A stretch of DNA of 54,107 nucleotides from Aquamicrobium aerolatum DSM 21857 (GTDB lineage: Bacteria > Pseudomonadota > Alphaproteobacteria > Rhizobiales > Rhizobiaceae): contig NZ_FORF01000019.1 of the NCBI RefSeq assembly GCF_900113935.1, positions 1 through 54,107 of the forward strand, given 5' to 3'. Within the stretch, counting starts at the first letter, position 1. Each line of letters opens with the position of its first letter. A model generated the notes under the pieces. It made no database searches, was not told where the DNA came from, and worked only from the letters and a program-made list of their open reading frames with translations. Positions 16,844 through 25,948 of this stretch are shown here, in pieces. Both the position numbers and the translations under genes were made by a program.

Positions 16844-16890
16844 GAACTGCCCCATCGAGTTTCAGCCACCGGTTTGGCCGTGTTGAGATA

Positions 16891-16922
16891 GGACTGAGCT
16901 AGTCCACTCATGTGACAGTCAC
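16891..16922. promoter_or_regulatory. Two inverted repeats upstream of the importer operon
   Basis: GGACT-5-AGTCC (16891-16905) and GTGAC-A-GTCAC (16912-16922) lie 50-80 bases upstream of the binding-protein start. Both are perfect and centred 19 bases apart. They are plausible operator sites for a regulator that is not encoded nearby. Confidence 0.4.
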
Positions 16923-17184
16923 TCGAATGGAAGATGAATGTTATGTGACGTTACCCAGCGACGACGAGGGGGATGACCGCGGTCTCGAAACTGGTTTTGG
17001 CGCACAACTTGTTTCGCCGTCACAGGTCCGGCCGCGATCGGCTATCAGCACGAGCCGCTGCTACGATGCGCCGAAGACGGGGCTCAACGTGCGCAACGTC
17101 GCGCGTGCGATCACGGCAATGGATGTCCAGGCACGGCCTGGGTCTCATCGATGATCCCGGGTTAGGAATGCCACAGGAGACCCA
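16923..17184. other. Gap without a recognisable gene
   Basis: About 260 bases between the importer promoter region and the end of the diguanylate cyclase gene. Short plus-strand frames occur, but none shows a ribosome site or a family motif. It may hold decayed coding sequence. Confidence 0.4.
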
Positions 17185-18309
17185 TCAAGATGCCAGCCTC
17201 TCCCGCGAGGAGACAGCATTTTTCCCTGCCCGCTTTGCCACATAAAGTTGGGTGTCCGCTTCCTTCACAGCATCCCAGAAATGATCGTACGCGTCAGATG
17301 CGGCGATGCCGAAGCTGCCTGTAACGGTCAGACTGGCTGATCCCACATTGACGGGTGTTGCCGCAAGAGATGTCCTAAAGCGTTCCGCCAAGGCTAGAGC
17401 GTCCTCCACACTCCCGCTGATCACACACACGAACTCTTCGCCGCCGATGCGTGCAAGCAAATCCTGTTTCCGTGCGACTGCTGCCAGGCGGCGTGCGGTC
17501 TCTTGCAACACGATATCCCCTGCAGCATGGCCGAAGTGATCGTTGATCGCTTTGAAGTTATCGAGGTCTGCGAGGATGACTGCGTTTTGGGTTCCTTTTC
17601 CCGTGAGCGAGCGAACCGCAGTCTCAAGGCCCCGGCGATTTAAGAGTCCGGTCAGCACATCGGAGTCACGCTCGCGCGTGATCGAAGCAAAAATGTCTGC
17701 TCCCGCGACCCCGAAAAGAGCTAGGACGCCGGCATTCAGGACGAAAGCCAATGTGTATTGCAGCGTGATCCAGAAGGTGGTGTTGACGTGCTCGCCGGGC
17801 GCCGCACTGAAGCTTCCCACTGTCAGCACGGTCCGGGGAAGGAAGTGCAGCCCCACGAGCGCGATCGTCCAGAAAAGTATCTGATCGGCCACGCTACCCC
17901 GAATGTGCTTTCTCGTTTTCCAGGCTGCCGCAAGCAGCACAAAGCCAAACCCGAAATTGAGGATGTAGGTTCTCGCTATCAGGTTTCGATCGACGAAAAG
18001 AAAGTAGGCAGTGCTTAGGAGAGCCACCACGAATAATGTTGCGTGGAACGCCCACCCCATGGTCTCAGAGGACCGTCGTTTGACCGCCTCGGCGACTGAA
18101 AGAGCGCCTGCGAAATAACAAGCGGTAGCTAGCAGGGAATTGGCAGAGATATTGGTCGGGATCTGAGCGGTTTGCAGCAGGAATCCGGTGCCGCATGACG
18201 CGAGACCAACAGCCAGATATCGGAAGTAGCGCAGATTGGACGCGTACCACGACAAGAGGGCAAACGCGACAGCGGCAGTGCCGAACACAGACACCACAAA
18301 GTATCCCAT
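17185..18309 (-). CDS. Membrane-anchored diguanylate cyclase (GGDEF)
   Basis: Makes cyclic di-GMP from two GTP. The first 195 or so residues form about seven hydrophobic helices (for example VVSVFGTAAVAFALLSWYAS) with no other recognisable sensor domain. A GGDEF domain of about 165 residues follows: DVLTGLLNRRGLE, ILADLDNFKAINDHFGHAAGD, then ARIGGEEF, the active GGEEF form. RKQD five residues before GGEEF fits the RxxD product-inhibition site. Encoded alone between two catabolic operons and pointing leftward. The membrane input signal is unknown. Confidence 0.93.
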   Translation of the reverse strand: MGYFVVSVFGTAAVAFALLSWYASNLRYFRYLAVGLASCGTGFLLQTAQIPTNISANSLLATACYFAGALSVAEAVKRRSSETMGWAFHATLFVVALLSTAYFLFVDRNLIARTYILNFGFGFVLLAAAWKTRKHIRGSVADQILFWTIALVGLHFLPRTVLTVGSFSAAPGEHVNTTFWITLQYTLAFVLNAGVLALFGVAGADIFASITRERDSDVLTGLLNRRGLETAVRSLTGKGTQNAVILADLDNFKAINDHFGHAAGDIVLQETARRLAAVARKQDLLARIGGEEFVCVISGSVEDALALAERFRTSLAATPVNVGSASLTVTGSFGIAASDAYDHFWDAVKEADTQLYVAKRAGKNAVSSRERLAS

Positions 18310-18553
18310 AGGGTCCCCGAATACTCAGCGTTGCTATTCGAATAGACCCTGTAAAGGTAGCAACTTAACAGTTGATCAACCCGCAACGTAAAACTAGCCG
18401 CACACCGACATGAGGTTTCTCAGCGTGCGCGACGCCACTCAAATCCCCCACAACACGAGAGGTCGAATGAGAACCTTCGAAGCCATCGCCGCTTTCTGAT
18501 GCCGGCTAACGTCGCGTGTTGGTGACGCCCAGTGCTCAGCGTGGCTCCGCAGG

Positions 18554-19570
18554 TTAGTTGCTGATCGCCACCACCGCCACGCAGTCGCCCGCCTTGATCA
18601 GTCCGGGGAAGTGTCGCGCGACGAGAATGCCGTCCATCTTCGCGTGGATCTCCTGTGGGGCAACGCCCGTGCTGCCGGTGCCCCACACGCGCGCGATCAC
18701 CATGCCCTTTGTCACCGCGCCGCCAAGATCGACCATGGTTTCGATCAGCCCGTCTTCCATCGCGAAGCTGAAGCAGTCTCCGTCGGGCATATCGAGCCAT
18801 GTCGTCGGCGTCTGCTCGACCGCCCCGGCAACGATCCCCGCATGGCGCAGCACGTTGAGAACGCCCTTGCGGGCGATCTTTACGGTTTCGGCGCGTGAGG
18901 TGCCGCCGCCGCCAAGCTCGGTGGTGACGAACACCTTGCCCATTTCCTCTGCGGCGGTGTCATACATGCCGACCGCATCGATTTCGAGCATCCGCACCGA
19001 ATACGGCGCTGAAAAAGCCTCCACTGCCGCGAACGCCCTGCCCTCCTGCGCCTTGTCGGGCAGGATATGGGCAGCGCAGAACGGCAGGAAGTCGAGCGTC
19101 CGCCCGCCCGAGTGAAAATCAAGCACGAGATCGGCGCGCGGTAAAAGATGGCGATAGATATAGTCGGCGATCTTCTCCGTCACCGTCCCGTCCGGCCTGC
19201 CCGGAAAGCTGCGGTTCATGTTGCCCTTGTCGATGGGTGATGTGCGGGTGCCGGCCCTGAACGCCGGGTAGTTCAATGCCGGAACGATGATAACCGCGCC
19301 GGACACGTCCTCCACCTTCAACGACCGCGCCAGATCGTAAAGCGCAAGCGGCCCCTCATATTCATCGCCGTGATTGGCTCCGGTCAGCAACGCCGTCGGA
19401 CCGCTGCCATTGCGGATCACGCAGATCGGAACCATCACCGATCCCCACGCGGAATCGTCACGACTATAGGGCAGGCGCAAAAACCCGTGCTGTACCCCTT
19501 CGGCATCAAGATCGATGGTGGGCGAGATCGGCGACGGGCGAAGATGCTGGTCTAACATGTCAGGTCTCAT
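18554..19570 (-). CDS. doeB: N-alpha-acetyl-L-2,4-diaminobutyrate deacetylase (DoeB/EutE)
   Basis: Zinc enzyme of the succinylglutamate desuccinylase/aspartoacylase family. In ectoine catabolism it removes the acetyl group from N-acetyl-diaminobutyrate made by DoeA. The 338 residues show the zinc site TGANHGDEYEG (His, Glu) and LDFHSGG (second His), with Glu in TTELGGGG. The C-terminal domain is typical of DoeB. ATG 19570 is used here; ATG 19558 is equally possible because neither has a strong ribosome site. It is the last gene of the ehu-eut operon, 89 bases after doeA, with a hairpin-forming repeat between them. Confidence 0.88.
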   Translation of the reverse strand: MRPDMLDQHLRPSPISPTIDLDAEGVQHGFLRLPYSRDDSAWGSVMVPICVIRNGSGPTALLTGANHGDEYEGPLALYDLARSLKVEDVSGAVIIVPALNYPAFRAGTRTSPIDKGNMNRSFPGRPDGTVTEKIADYIYRHLLPRADLVLDFHSGGRTLDFLPFCAAHILPDKAQEGRAFAAVEAFSAPYSVRMLEIDAVGMYDTAAEEMGKVFVTTELGGGGTSRAETVKIARKGVLNVLRHAGIVAGAVEQTPTTWLDMPDGDCFSFAMEDGLIETMVDLGGAVTKGMVIARVWGTGSTGVAPQEIHAKMDGILVARHFPGLIKAGDCVAVVAISN

Positions 19571-19593
19571 GCGAATTGGTCGATTTGATTGCC

Positions 19594-19657
19594 GAGGGGA
19601 GTAGGGGAGTAGGGAAATACTGCCAACTGCCCTCTTTTCCCCCTACTCCGCTCGCCC
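19594..19657. repeat. Imperfect inverted repeat between doeA and doeB
   Basis: GAGGGGAGTAGGGGAGTAGGG on the left is mirrored by CCCCCTACTCCGCTCGCCCC on the right, about 24 bases apart. It is purine-rich on one side and pyrimidine-rich on the other, with an internal GGGGAGTA duplication. It looks like a small dispersed palindromic element that would fold in the mRNA between two operon genes. Confidence 0.6.
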
Positions 19658-19659
19658 CA

Positions 19660-20841
19660 TCAGTCCTTCACGAACAAGTGGCGTGGCACGTTGGCGAGGC
19701 ACTCGACACCCGTGTCGGTAATCAGGATGGATTCGGTGATCTCCAGCCCCATGTCTTCCAGCCATAGACCGGTCATGAAGTGGAATGTCATACCGGGCTT
19801 CAGTTCGGTCTTGTCGCCGGGGCGCAGGCTCATGGTGCGCTCGCCCCAGTCTGGCGGATAGGAGAGGCCAATCGAGTAGCCGGTGCGGTTATCCTTGATG
19901 ATGCCGTACTTCTTCAGAACGCCGAAGAACCCGTTGGCAATATCCTCGCAGGTATTGCCAGGCTTTGCCGCTGCAAGCCCGGCCTCCATGCCCTCCAGCG
20001 TCGCCTTCTCGGCATCCAGAAACGCCTGCGTCGGCTTGCCGAGGAAGACGGTGCGTGACAGGGGCAGATGATAGCGGTTGTAGCACCCGGCGATCTCGAA
20101 GAACGTACCTTCATTGGCGCGCATCGGCTGGTCGTTCCAGGTCAGATGCGGCGCGGAGGCGTCCACGCCCGACGGCAACAGCGGCACGATGGCAGGATAA
20201 TCGCCGCCGATGCCATCGACGCCGCGCGTCCCCGCATCATAGATTTCAGCCACCAGATCGCATTTGCGCATCCCGACTTCGACCTTGTCGAGGATGCGTG
20301 CATGCATCGCCTCGACGATCCGTGCCGCCTTGCGCATATAGTCGATTTCGGTCGGGCTTTTGATCGCACGCTGCCAGTTGACCAGCGCCGTTGCATCGGT
20401 GAACCGCGCATTGGGCAGGCCTTTTTGCAGCGCGGCAAAGGCAGCGGCAGAAAACCAGTAATTGTCCATCTCGACGCCGATGGTCAGCTTGTCGAGGCCG
20501 CGCTCGACCAGCACCGTTGACAGATAATCCATCGGATGGCGCTCGGTCGACTGCACATAATGGTCGGCGTAACCGATGATATTGGCATGATCGAGATAGG
20601 CGGTACGCTTGGCGCCGTTGGCGTCCTGTCCACGCCCGTACCAGATCGGCTCGCCGGTCGGCGGCACGATCACCGCCTGATGCACGTAAAACGACCAGCC
20701 ATCATATCCGGTCAGCCACCCCATGTTCGACGGGTCGCTGACGATCAGCACGTCAATTCCCTTCGCCTCCATGGCCTTGCGTGTCTTTGCCAGCCGCGCC
20801 GCATATTCGTCACGCGTGAACTTCAGAGAAGGCGATGTCAT
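19660..20841 (-). CDS. doeA: Ectoine hydrolase (DoeA/EutD)
   Basis: Peptidase M24-fold (creatinase-like) enzyme that opens the ectoine ring to N-acetyl-L-2,4-diaminobutyrate. The 393 residues contain an N-terminal creatinase domain (DVLIVSDPSNMGWLTGYDGWSFYVHQ) and a pita-bread catalytic half with FFEIAGCYNRYHLPLSRTVFLG and GLSYPPDWGERTMSLRPGD. The C-terminal HFMTGLWLEDMGLEITESILIT is also present, a very characteristic DoeA sequence. ATG 20841 is chosen for the GAGGAG 9 bases upstream; a start at 20865 would overlap eutC. Cytoplasmic. Confidence 0.93.
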   Translation of the reverse strand: MTSPSLKFTRDEYAARLAKTRKAMEAKGIDVLIVSDPSNMGWLTGYDGWSFYVHQAVIVPPTGEPIWYGRGQDANGAKRTAYLDHANIIGYADHYVQSTERHPMDYLSTVLVERGLDKLTIGVEMDNYWFSAAAFAALQKGLPNARFTDATALVNWQRAIKSPTEIDYMRKAARIVEAMHARILDKVEVGMRKCDLVAEIYDAGTRGVDGIGGDYPAIVPLLPSGVDASAPHLTWNDQPMRANEGTFFEIAGCYNRYHLPLSRTVFLGKPTQAFLDAEKATLEGMEAGLAAAKPGNTCEDIANGFFGVLKKYGIIKDNRTGYSIGLSYPPDWGERTMSLRPGDKTELKPGMTFHFMTGLWLEDMGLEITESILITDTGVECLANVPRHLFVKD

Positions 20842-20861
20842 TTCCACGAAACTCCTCGGTT

Positions 20862-21854
20862 TCAACTGTCAAAAATTGTGCCGGCGCCTGCATTGCGCGC
20901 CCGTTCGCGCGCCAGCGTGGCGATGGCCGTGTCCTGAACGCCGGTGCCGGTCAGGTCGCAAAACGTGATGTCATACGGGGAGCGGCGGCCTGTTGCGGTT
21001 CCGGCAATGATCTGGCCCAGTTCGGCAAATTCCGTCGAAGGGTTCACCAGCCCCGCTTCAATTGCATGGTGCAGTTCGCCCAGAACCCGCGTCTGGGTGA
21101 GCCGGTCGGCGACATAGACATTGGCGCGGCGCAGCGCTTCGGGGTCGATCTCGTTCTTGTGCTCTGCGTCCGATCCCATCGCCGTGACGTGCTGCCCGGC
21201 TGACAGCCATTGCGCCATCAGGATCGGCGTTTCGCTCGGCGTCGTCGTGACGATGACGTCTGCTCCGGCCACCGCCTGCGCGCCGTCGCTCTCAGCGCGT
21301 GCGTCAATGCCAAGCTCGGCACGCAGATTTGCCGCCAGCGCTTCTGCCTTGGCTGCATCCCGCGCCCAGATTCGCGCCTCACGGATCGGGCGCACCAGCA
21401 TCAACGCTTCCAGTTGCAGCCGCGCCTGGACTCCGGCCCCGAAGATTGCCGCAACCTTCGCCCCCTCGTGCGCCAGATACTTCGCCGCCACCGCACCAGC
21501 TGCCGCCGTTCGCACATCGGTGAGGTAGCCATTGTCGAGCAGCAGCGCCTCGACCAGCCCGGTCGTTGCCGACAAAAGCACCATCATGCCGTTGACGCTG
21601 GGCAGCCCCAGCTTGGGATTGTCGAAGAAGCCGGGGCTGATCTTGATGGCGAACCCGTCAAGGCCGGGAACGTAAGCCGTCTTGACGTCGACCTCGCCGC
21701 GATGCTCGGGAATGTCGAGCCGCAGGATCGGCGACATCGCCACCCTTTGCGTCGCCAGCGCGCGAAACGCGTCCTCGACACAGGCGACCGCCGCAAGGTC
21801 AAGCTTCACGATTTTCCGCAATTCCGCTTCGGTCAGGATCGTCATCCGGCTCAT
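20862..21854 (-). CDS. eutC: Ectoine utilization protein EutC (ornithine cyclodeaminase family)
   Basis: A 330-residue member of the ornithine cyclodeaminase/mu-crystallin family with an NAD-binding Rossmann core: VAAIFGAGVQARLQLEAL, about residues 132-149. It also carries LTDVRTAAAGAVAAKYLA and AMGSDAEHKNEIDPEALRRA. In ectoine loci EutC is proposed to act with EutA and EutB on hydroxyectoine. The assignment rests on gene order between eutB and doeA, since the family alone has many functions. The start is ATG 21854, overlapping eutB by 4 bases. Confidence 0.87.
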   Translation of the reverse strand: MSRMTILTEAELRKIVKLDLAAVACVEDAFRALATQRVAMSPILRLDIPEHRGEVDVKTAYVPGLDGFAIKISPGFFDNPKLGLPSVNGMMVLLSATTGLVEALLLDNGYLTDVRTAAAGAVAAKYLAHEGAKVAAIFGAGVQARLQLEALMLVRPIREARIWARDAAKAEALAANLRAELGIDARAESDGAQAVAGADVIVTTTPSETPILMAQWLSAGQHVTAMGSDAEHKNEIDPEALRRANVYVADRLTQTRVLGELHHAIEAGLVNPSTEFAELGQIIAGTATGRRSPYDITFCDLTGTGVQDTAIATLARERARNAGAGTIFDS

Positions 21855-22822
21855 GGCCGCCCCTCCCCGTTGATGACGCGCCGGTGCAGCTCCATGTCGA
21901 TATTTCGGCCCGACAGGATCAGCGCCACCGGCCCGCCTGGCATGACCTTGCCCGCCAACAGCGCCGCGATGCCCACCGCCCCTGCGCCTTCCACGATCTC
22001 GCGTTCCTCGCGATAGGCGTGGACGATGCCCGCCGCGATCTCCTCCTCCGACAACAGGATCACGCCATCGAGCAGGTCGCGGCACATCGAAAATGTATGG
22101 CGATTGGCAAGCCCGATGCCGCCGCCGAGCGAATCCGCCAGCGTTTCCTCCTCGCGCAGCTGCACCGGCCTGCCTGCCTCAAGGCTCGCCTGCATCGCCG
22201 CGCCGCGCGCCATCGAGACACCGATCACCCGCGCCTGTGGGCGCAAACCCTTCACCGCCGCCGCGACGCCCGACGCAAGCCCGCCGCCGGACAGCTGCAC
22301 CAACACCGTGTCGACCTGAGGCAGGTCCTCGATCAGCTCCAGCCCGATCGTACCCTGACCGGCGATGACATCTTCATGATCGAACGGCGGCACAATGGTC
22401 ATGCCCATGTCCTCGACCAGCCGCTCGGCCTCCACCTGAGCGTCATCCTGACTGTCGCCGACGATGCGCATCTCCGCGCCCAGAAGCGCGATCGCGTCGC
22501 GCTTGTTCTGCGGCACCAGCTGCGACATGCAGATCGTCGCGCCTAGTCCCTCCAGCCTTGCTGCATAGGCCAGCGCTCGCCCATGATTGCCGGTCGAGGC
22601 CGCGACCACGCCACGTTTGCGCCCTTCCGGATCCAGCATCGCGACGGCATTGGTCGCGCCACGTAGCTTGAACGATTCGGTTGGCTGGCGGTGCTCCATC
22701 TTCATGTAGACCGGCACGCCACAATGGCGCGCCAGCGCGTCGGACAGCTGCAACGCCGTGCGCTCGACCTTGCCTGCAATCCGCGCCTGCGCGGCCCTTA
22801 TCTCTGCCAGCGCTACCGTCAT
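21851..22822 (-). CDS. eutB: Ectoine utilization protein EutB (threonine dehydratase-like)
   Basis: A 323-residue fold-II PLP enzyme. The PLP lysine lies in ESFKLRGATNA, the phosphate-binding loop is SGGGLASG and the asparagine motif is STGNHGRALAYAA. It resembles threonine/serine dehydratase without a regulatory ACT domain. In ectoine clusters EutB is thought to act with EutA and EutC in converting hydroxyectoine to ectoine. The start is ATG 22822; it overlaps eutA and eutC by 4 bases each, so translation is coupled. Confidence 0.88.
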   Translation of the reverse strand: MTVALAEIRAAQARIAGKVERTALQLSDALARHCGVPVYMKMEHRQPTESFKLRGATNAVAMLDPEGRKRGVVAASTGNHGRALAYAARLEGLGATICMSQLVPQNKRDAIALLGAEMRIVGDSQDDAQVEAERLVEDMGMTIVPPFDHEDVIAGQGTIGLELIEDLPQVDTVLVQLSGGGLASGVAAAVKGLRPQARVIGVSMARGAAMQASLEAGRPVQLREEETLADSLGGGIGLANRHTFSMCRDLLDGVILLSEEEIAAGIVHAYREEREIVEGAGAVGIAALLAGKVMPGGPVALILSGRNIDMELHRRVINGEGRP

Positions 22823-23595
22823 GCCGCATCCAAAGGCAGCGAGAACACGCGCCCCCGTTCCGGCATGGCGCGCTCGTCGCCGCACAGCCGCAGGCACATC
22901 CATGCGGTTGCCTGATTGCTCGTCACCACCGGCTTGCCGAGCGCGGCCTCGATGCTGGCTGCCGCTTCGGCGGCCCGCAGTGCCGTGCACAGGATGATCA
23001 GCGCATCCGCCTGCGGGTCCATCGCCTCGCGCGCCAGATCCACCAGCGTCGCCGGTGCGATCCGCGCCATCTCGCGGTCATCGTCCATCCCAAGACAGGT
23101 GAAGCTTACAACGTCGAAACCCTTGGCTACGAAATAGTCCGCCACCGGCGCGCTGGTCTCGGCCAGATAGGGCGTCAGAATACTGATCCGCCGCGCGCTC
23201 AGCGACTGCAACGCCCTCACCGTTGCCAGCGGTGGCGTCACCACTGCAACCTCCGGCTTGCTTGCCTGAAAAGCCCGTTCGACCGCGTCGTCGCCGATCA
23301 CCACCGACGCCGAGTTGCAGGAATAGCAGACGACGTCGAGCGGCTCGTCCGGCAGGATCAGCGCCGCCGCCGCGCTCAAAGCTGGCTGCATCGCCCGCAA
23401 GTTTTCCGGCGTCGTCGGGTTGGCATAGGCAACGCGCGTGACATAGACGCCGATGTGGTCACTCGCCACCATCCGCGCATAGTCCGGCTCGGTGGTGTGG
23501 TCGGTCGCCAGGATCACCAGCCCGACGCGGCTGTCGCGTGGCCGCGCATCGAGTGGCGGTCTTGTTGAGCGCTGACGGATTTTCAGGGCTGCCAT
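22819..23595 (-). CDS. eutA: Ectoine utilization protein EutA (maleate isomerase/Asp-Glu racemase fold)
   Basis: A 258-residue protein of the maleate isomerase/arylmalonate decarboxylase group. Two conserved cysteines lie in VVCYSCNSASVV and LIILCTALRAAE, as needed for two-Cys acid-base chemistry. GLVILATDHTTEPDYARM at the N-terminus is typical of EutA. Cytoplasmic. It starts at ATG 23595, one base after ehuD ends, and leads the catabolic half of the operon. Confidence 0.88.
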   Translation of the reverse strand: MAALKIRQRSTRPPLDARPRDSRVGLVILATDHTTEPDYARMVASDHIGVYVTRVAYANPTTPENLRAMQPALSAAAALILPDEPLDVVCYSCNSASVVIGDDAVERAFQASKPEVAVVTPPLATVRALQSLSARRISILTPYLAETSAPVADYFVAKGFDVVSFTCLGMDDDREMARIAPATLVDLAREAMDPQADALIILCTALRAAEAAASIEAALGKPVVTSNQATAWMCLRLCGDERAMPERGRVFSLPLDAA

Positions 23596-23596
23596 T

Positions 23597-24256
23597 CTAC
23601 CGCTCCACCCGCCCGTAGCGCCGTTCCAGCCAGCGCAACCCGAATACGGAAACAATCGAAACCGTCAGGAAGAACACCCCCACCATCGTCATCGGTTCGA
23701 TATAGCGATAATTGGTGTTGGCGATGCTGCGCGCCTGGTTCATCAGTTCCAGCACGGTAATCGCCGACAGCAGCGGCGTCTCCTTGAACATGGCGATAAA
23801 ATAGTTTGCCAGCGCCGGGATCATCGGCGGAATCGCCTGTGGCATGATCACGTGCACCCATGTCTGCACCGGATTGAGATTGCAGGCTTTCGCCGCCTCC
23901 CACTGGCCGCGCGGCACGTTGTCGATCCCACCGCGATAGACCTCGGCGGTGTAGGTGCCATAGTGCAGACCAAGCCCGATGACACCGGCCACCAGCGGCG
24001 ACAGCAGGATGCCAGCCGAGGGCAGCACGTAAAACAGGAAATAAAGCTGCACCAGAAGCGGCGTGCCGCGAATGAACTCGGCCACCAGCCCGACCGGCCG
24101 CGCGACATAAGGGTTCGGCGAGCGGCGCAGAACCGCAAACACCATGCCAACAATGGCGGCGAGCACCGAGCCAAGCAACGTTGCGATAATGGTGATCTTG
24201 AACCCTTCCAGCAGGGTTGGCATGATCTGCCAGACGAATTGCCAATCCCATTCCAT
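23597..24256 (-). CDS. ehuD: Ectoine/hydroxyectoine ABC transporter permease EhuD
   Basis: A 219-residue permease of the polar amino-acid (HisM/GlnP) type. Helices include FKITIIATLLGSVLAAIVGMVFAVL. The family block YVARPVGLVAEFIRGTPLLVQLYFLFYVLPSAGI and the EAA loop EAAKACNLNPVQTWVHVIMPQAIPPMIPAL are clear. Its start shares one base with the ehuC stop. It pairs with EhuC in the membrane. Confidence 0.9.
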   Translation of the reverse strand: MEWDWQFVWQIMPTLLEGFKITIIATLLGSVLAAIVGMVFAVLRRSPNPYVARPVGLVAEFIRGTPLLVQLYFLFYVLPSAGILLSPLVAGVIGLGLHYGTYTAEVYRGGIDNVPRGQWEAAKACNLNPVQTWVHVIMPQAIPPMIPALANYFIAMFKETPLLSAITVLELMNQARSIANTNYRYIEPMTMVGVFFLTVSIVSVFGLRWLERRYGRVER

Positions 24257-24915
24257 CAGCTGCGCACTCCATCGAGACCGCGCGTCAGGCGGCGTTCCAG
24301 CCAGCGCATCCCGGCTGAGATCGTCATCGCCATCGCAAAATAGAGCACCAGGATCGTCGCAAACGGGATCAGCGTGTTGCCAGTCTGCGCCCGCACCACC
24401 TGGGCCTGAAAGGTCATGTCGGACAGTGAGATCAGCGACACGATGGCGGTCGCTTTCAACAACTCGATGGCGTTGTTGCCAAAGGTCGGCAGCATCAGGA
24501 TCACCGCTTGCGGAAGGATCACATGACGCATGGTTTGATAGCGCGACAGGTTGACGGCCACGCAGGCCTCGAACTGTTCGCGGCCGATTGACTGCACCGC
24601 GCCGCGCACCGCCTCCGCGCCATAGGCGCCGACATTCAGGCCCAGCGCCAGCACGCCAGCCTGCATCGAGGTCAAGTCAAACCCCAGCAGCGGCAGCACG
24701 AAATAGGCCCAGAACAGCTGGACAAAAATCGACGTGCCACGGAAAAACTCGATATAGGCAGTCGCCAGCCAGCGTACCGCAGCATAATGCGACAGGCGTC
24801 CAAGACCCGCCAAAAACGCCATAACCAGTGCCAGCGCGCATCCCATGACCGTCAATTGGACGGTCACCAGCGCACCTTGCAGGATCAGGCCGAGATATCC
24901 GGACCAATCAATCAT
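24256..24915 (-). CDS. ehuC: Ectoine/hydroxyectoine ABC transporter permease EhuC
   Basis: A 219-residue permease of the same type, beginning MIDWSGYLGLILQGALVTVQLT. The conserved YIEFFRGTSIFVQLFWAYFVLPLLG and the EAA loop EACVAVNLSRYQTMRHVILPQAVILMLPTF are present. The ATG at 24915 was chosen because the protein then begins like other EhuC proteins. An in-frame ATG at 24960 would add 15 polar residues. Partner of EhuD. Confidence 0.9.
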   Translation of the reverse strand: MIDWSGYLGLILQGALVTVQLTVMGCALALVMAFLAGLGRLSHYAAVRWLATAYIEFFRGTSIFVQLFWAYFVLPLLGFDLTSMQAGVLALGLNVGAYGAEAVRGAVQSIGREQFEACVAVNLSRYQTMRHVILPQAVILMLPTFGNNAIELLKATAIVSLISLSDMTFQAQVVRAQTGNTLIPFATILVLYFAMAMTISAGMRWLERRLTRGLDGVRS

Positions 24916-25059
24916 CGGCGACGTTGCCCCATCTGTTGCGGTGCGAGCCTCGAAGGCCACACATTCGGGGGAAAAAGCTGTCAGACATGAAACGCCGAGC
25001 CACTGAGGATGGATGGGTGACGGCTCTCTTCCCGAAGAGAAGAGAGCCGTGCTTTGCTG

Positions 25060-25905
25060 TTACTGCGCGGCGCAGAGCTTTTCGCGCGATGTCGACATCG
25101 CCGCGGCGGCCGAGAAGCCATAGGGCTCGATGATCTTGGCGAACTCGCCCGTTTCCTTCAGCTTGGCCAGTTCGACGTCGAACGCATCCCGCAGTGCCTC
25201 ATCGCCTTTGCGGAAGGCGGCACCGTCGCAATAGACCGGCGCGTCCGAAATCGGCGCGATCATTTCGAGGCTGTCATCCTTGGCCAGCCGCACCAGTTCG
25301 CTGATCGACAGCACTGGCAGCGAATAGACATCGAGACGACCATCCTGCAGCATGCGCAGGCCGCTCTGGCCGTCCGGCACGACGACGACGCGGTCGCGTG
25401 GCACCCCGGCGTCAAGCGCCAGCCTTTCTTCTGTACCGCCGCCGGGCGCGCCGATGGTGGCGTCGGCATGGGCAGCGATGTCAGCGTAGGTGTTCAGCCC
25501 TTTCGGGTTGCCCTTCTTGACGAGGAAGGCCTCAGCATCGCACAGGATCGGTTCTGAGTAGGCGACCGCTTCGCAGCGGTCCTTCTTCATGAACAGGCCA
25601 GCAGTGACCACGTCGAAACGGCGCGCCTGCAGCCCCGGTATCATGGCGCCATATTCGGAGATCGACGCCACGACTTCCGGCACCCCGAGACGTTCGAACA
25701 CCGCCTGTGCCACGTCCGGCCCGGCTCCCGACACCTTGCCATCGGCGGCAACGGCGGTGAATGGCGGTTCGTTGGCGATGGCAATGCGGGCGAAGCCCTG
25801 TTCCTTCAGCTGGTCGAGTTTCGGGTTGTCCTGCGCCTGTGCCCCAATGGCGATGGCTGCGACGGCTGTCATGGCGGCCAGCCCGCCGAAGATTAGTTTC
25901 TTCAT
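25060..25905 (-). CDS. ehuB: Ectoine/hydroxyectoine-binding protein EhuB
   Basis: A 281-residue periplasmic family-3 binding protein. It has a Sec signal, MKKLIFGGLAAMTAVAAIAIGAQAQ, cleaved near residue 25. The mature part, FARIAIANEPPFTAVAADGKVSGAGPDVAQAVFERLG, followed by RRFDVVTAGLFMKKDRCEAVAYSEPI, matches EhuB. ATG 25903-25905 follows AGGAGCAAGACC. It brings ectoine or hydroxyectoine to EhuCD and EhuA. The gene lies between ehuA and ehuC. Confidence 0.92.
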   Translation of the reverse strand: MKKLIFGGLAAMTAVAAIAIGAQAQDNPKLDQLKEQGFARIAIANEPPFTAVAADGKVSGAGPDVAQAVFERLGVPEVVASISEYGAMIPGLQARRFDVVTAGLFMKKDRCEAVAYSEPILCDAEAFLVKKGNPKGLNTYADIAAHADATIGAPGGGTEERLALDAGVPRDRVVVVPDGQSGLRMLQDGRLDVYSLPVLSISELVRLAKDDSLEMIAPISDAPVYCDGAAFRKGDEALRDAFDVELAKLKETGEFAKIIEPYGFSAAAAMSTSREKLCAAQ

Positions 25906-25948
25906 GGTCTTGCTCCTTGTTCCCTGGATCTTTTGTTGTCGCCTGCGG

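Noticed and set aside
20841..20865. Longer DoeA starting at 20865
   Set aside because: It would overlap eutC, while the ATG at 20841 has GAGGAG at proper spacing and matches the family start.
21851..23595. eutA and eutB as ethanolamine utilization genes
   Set aside because: The proteins are a maleate-isomerase-like and a threonine-dehydratase-like enzyme, not ethanolamine ammonia-lyase subunits. The eut names here refer to ectoine utilization.
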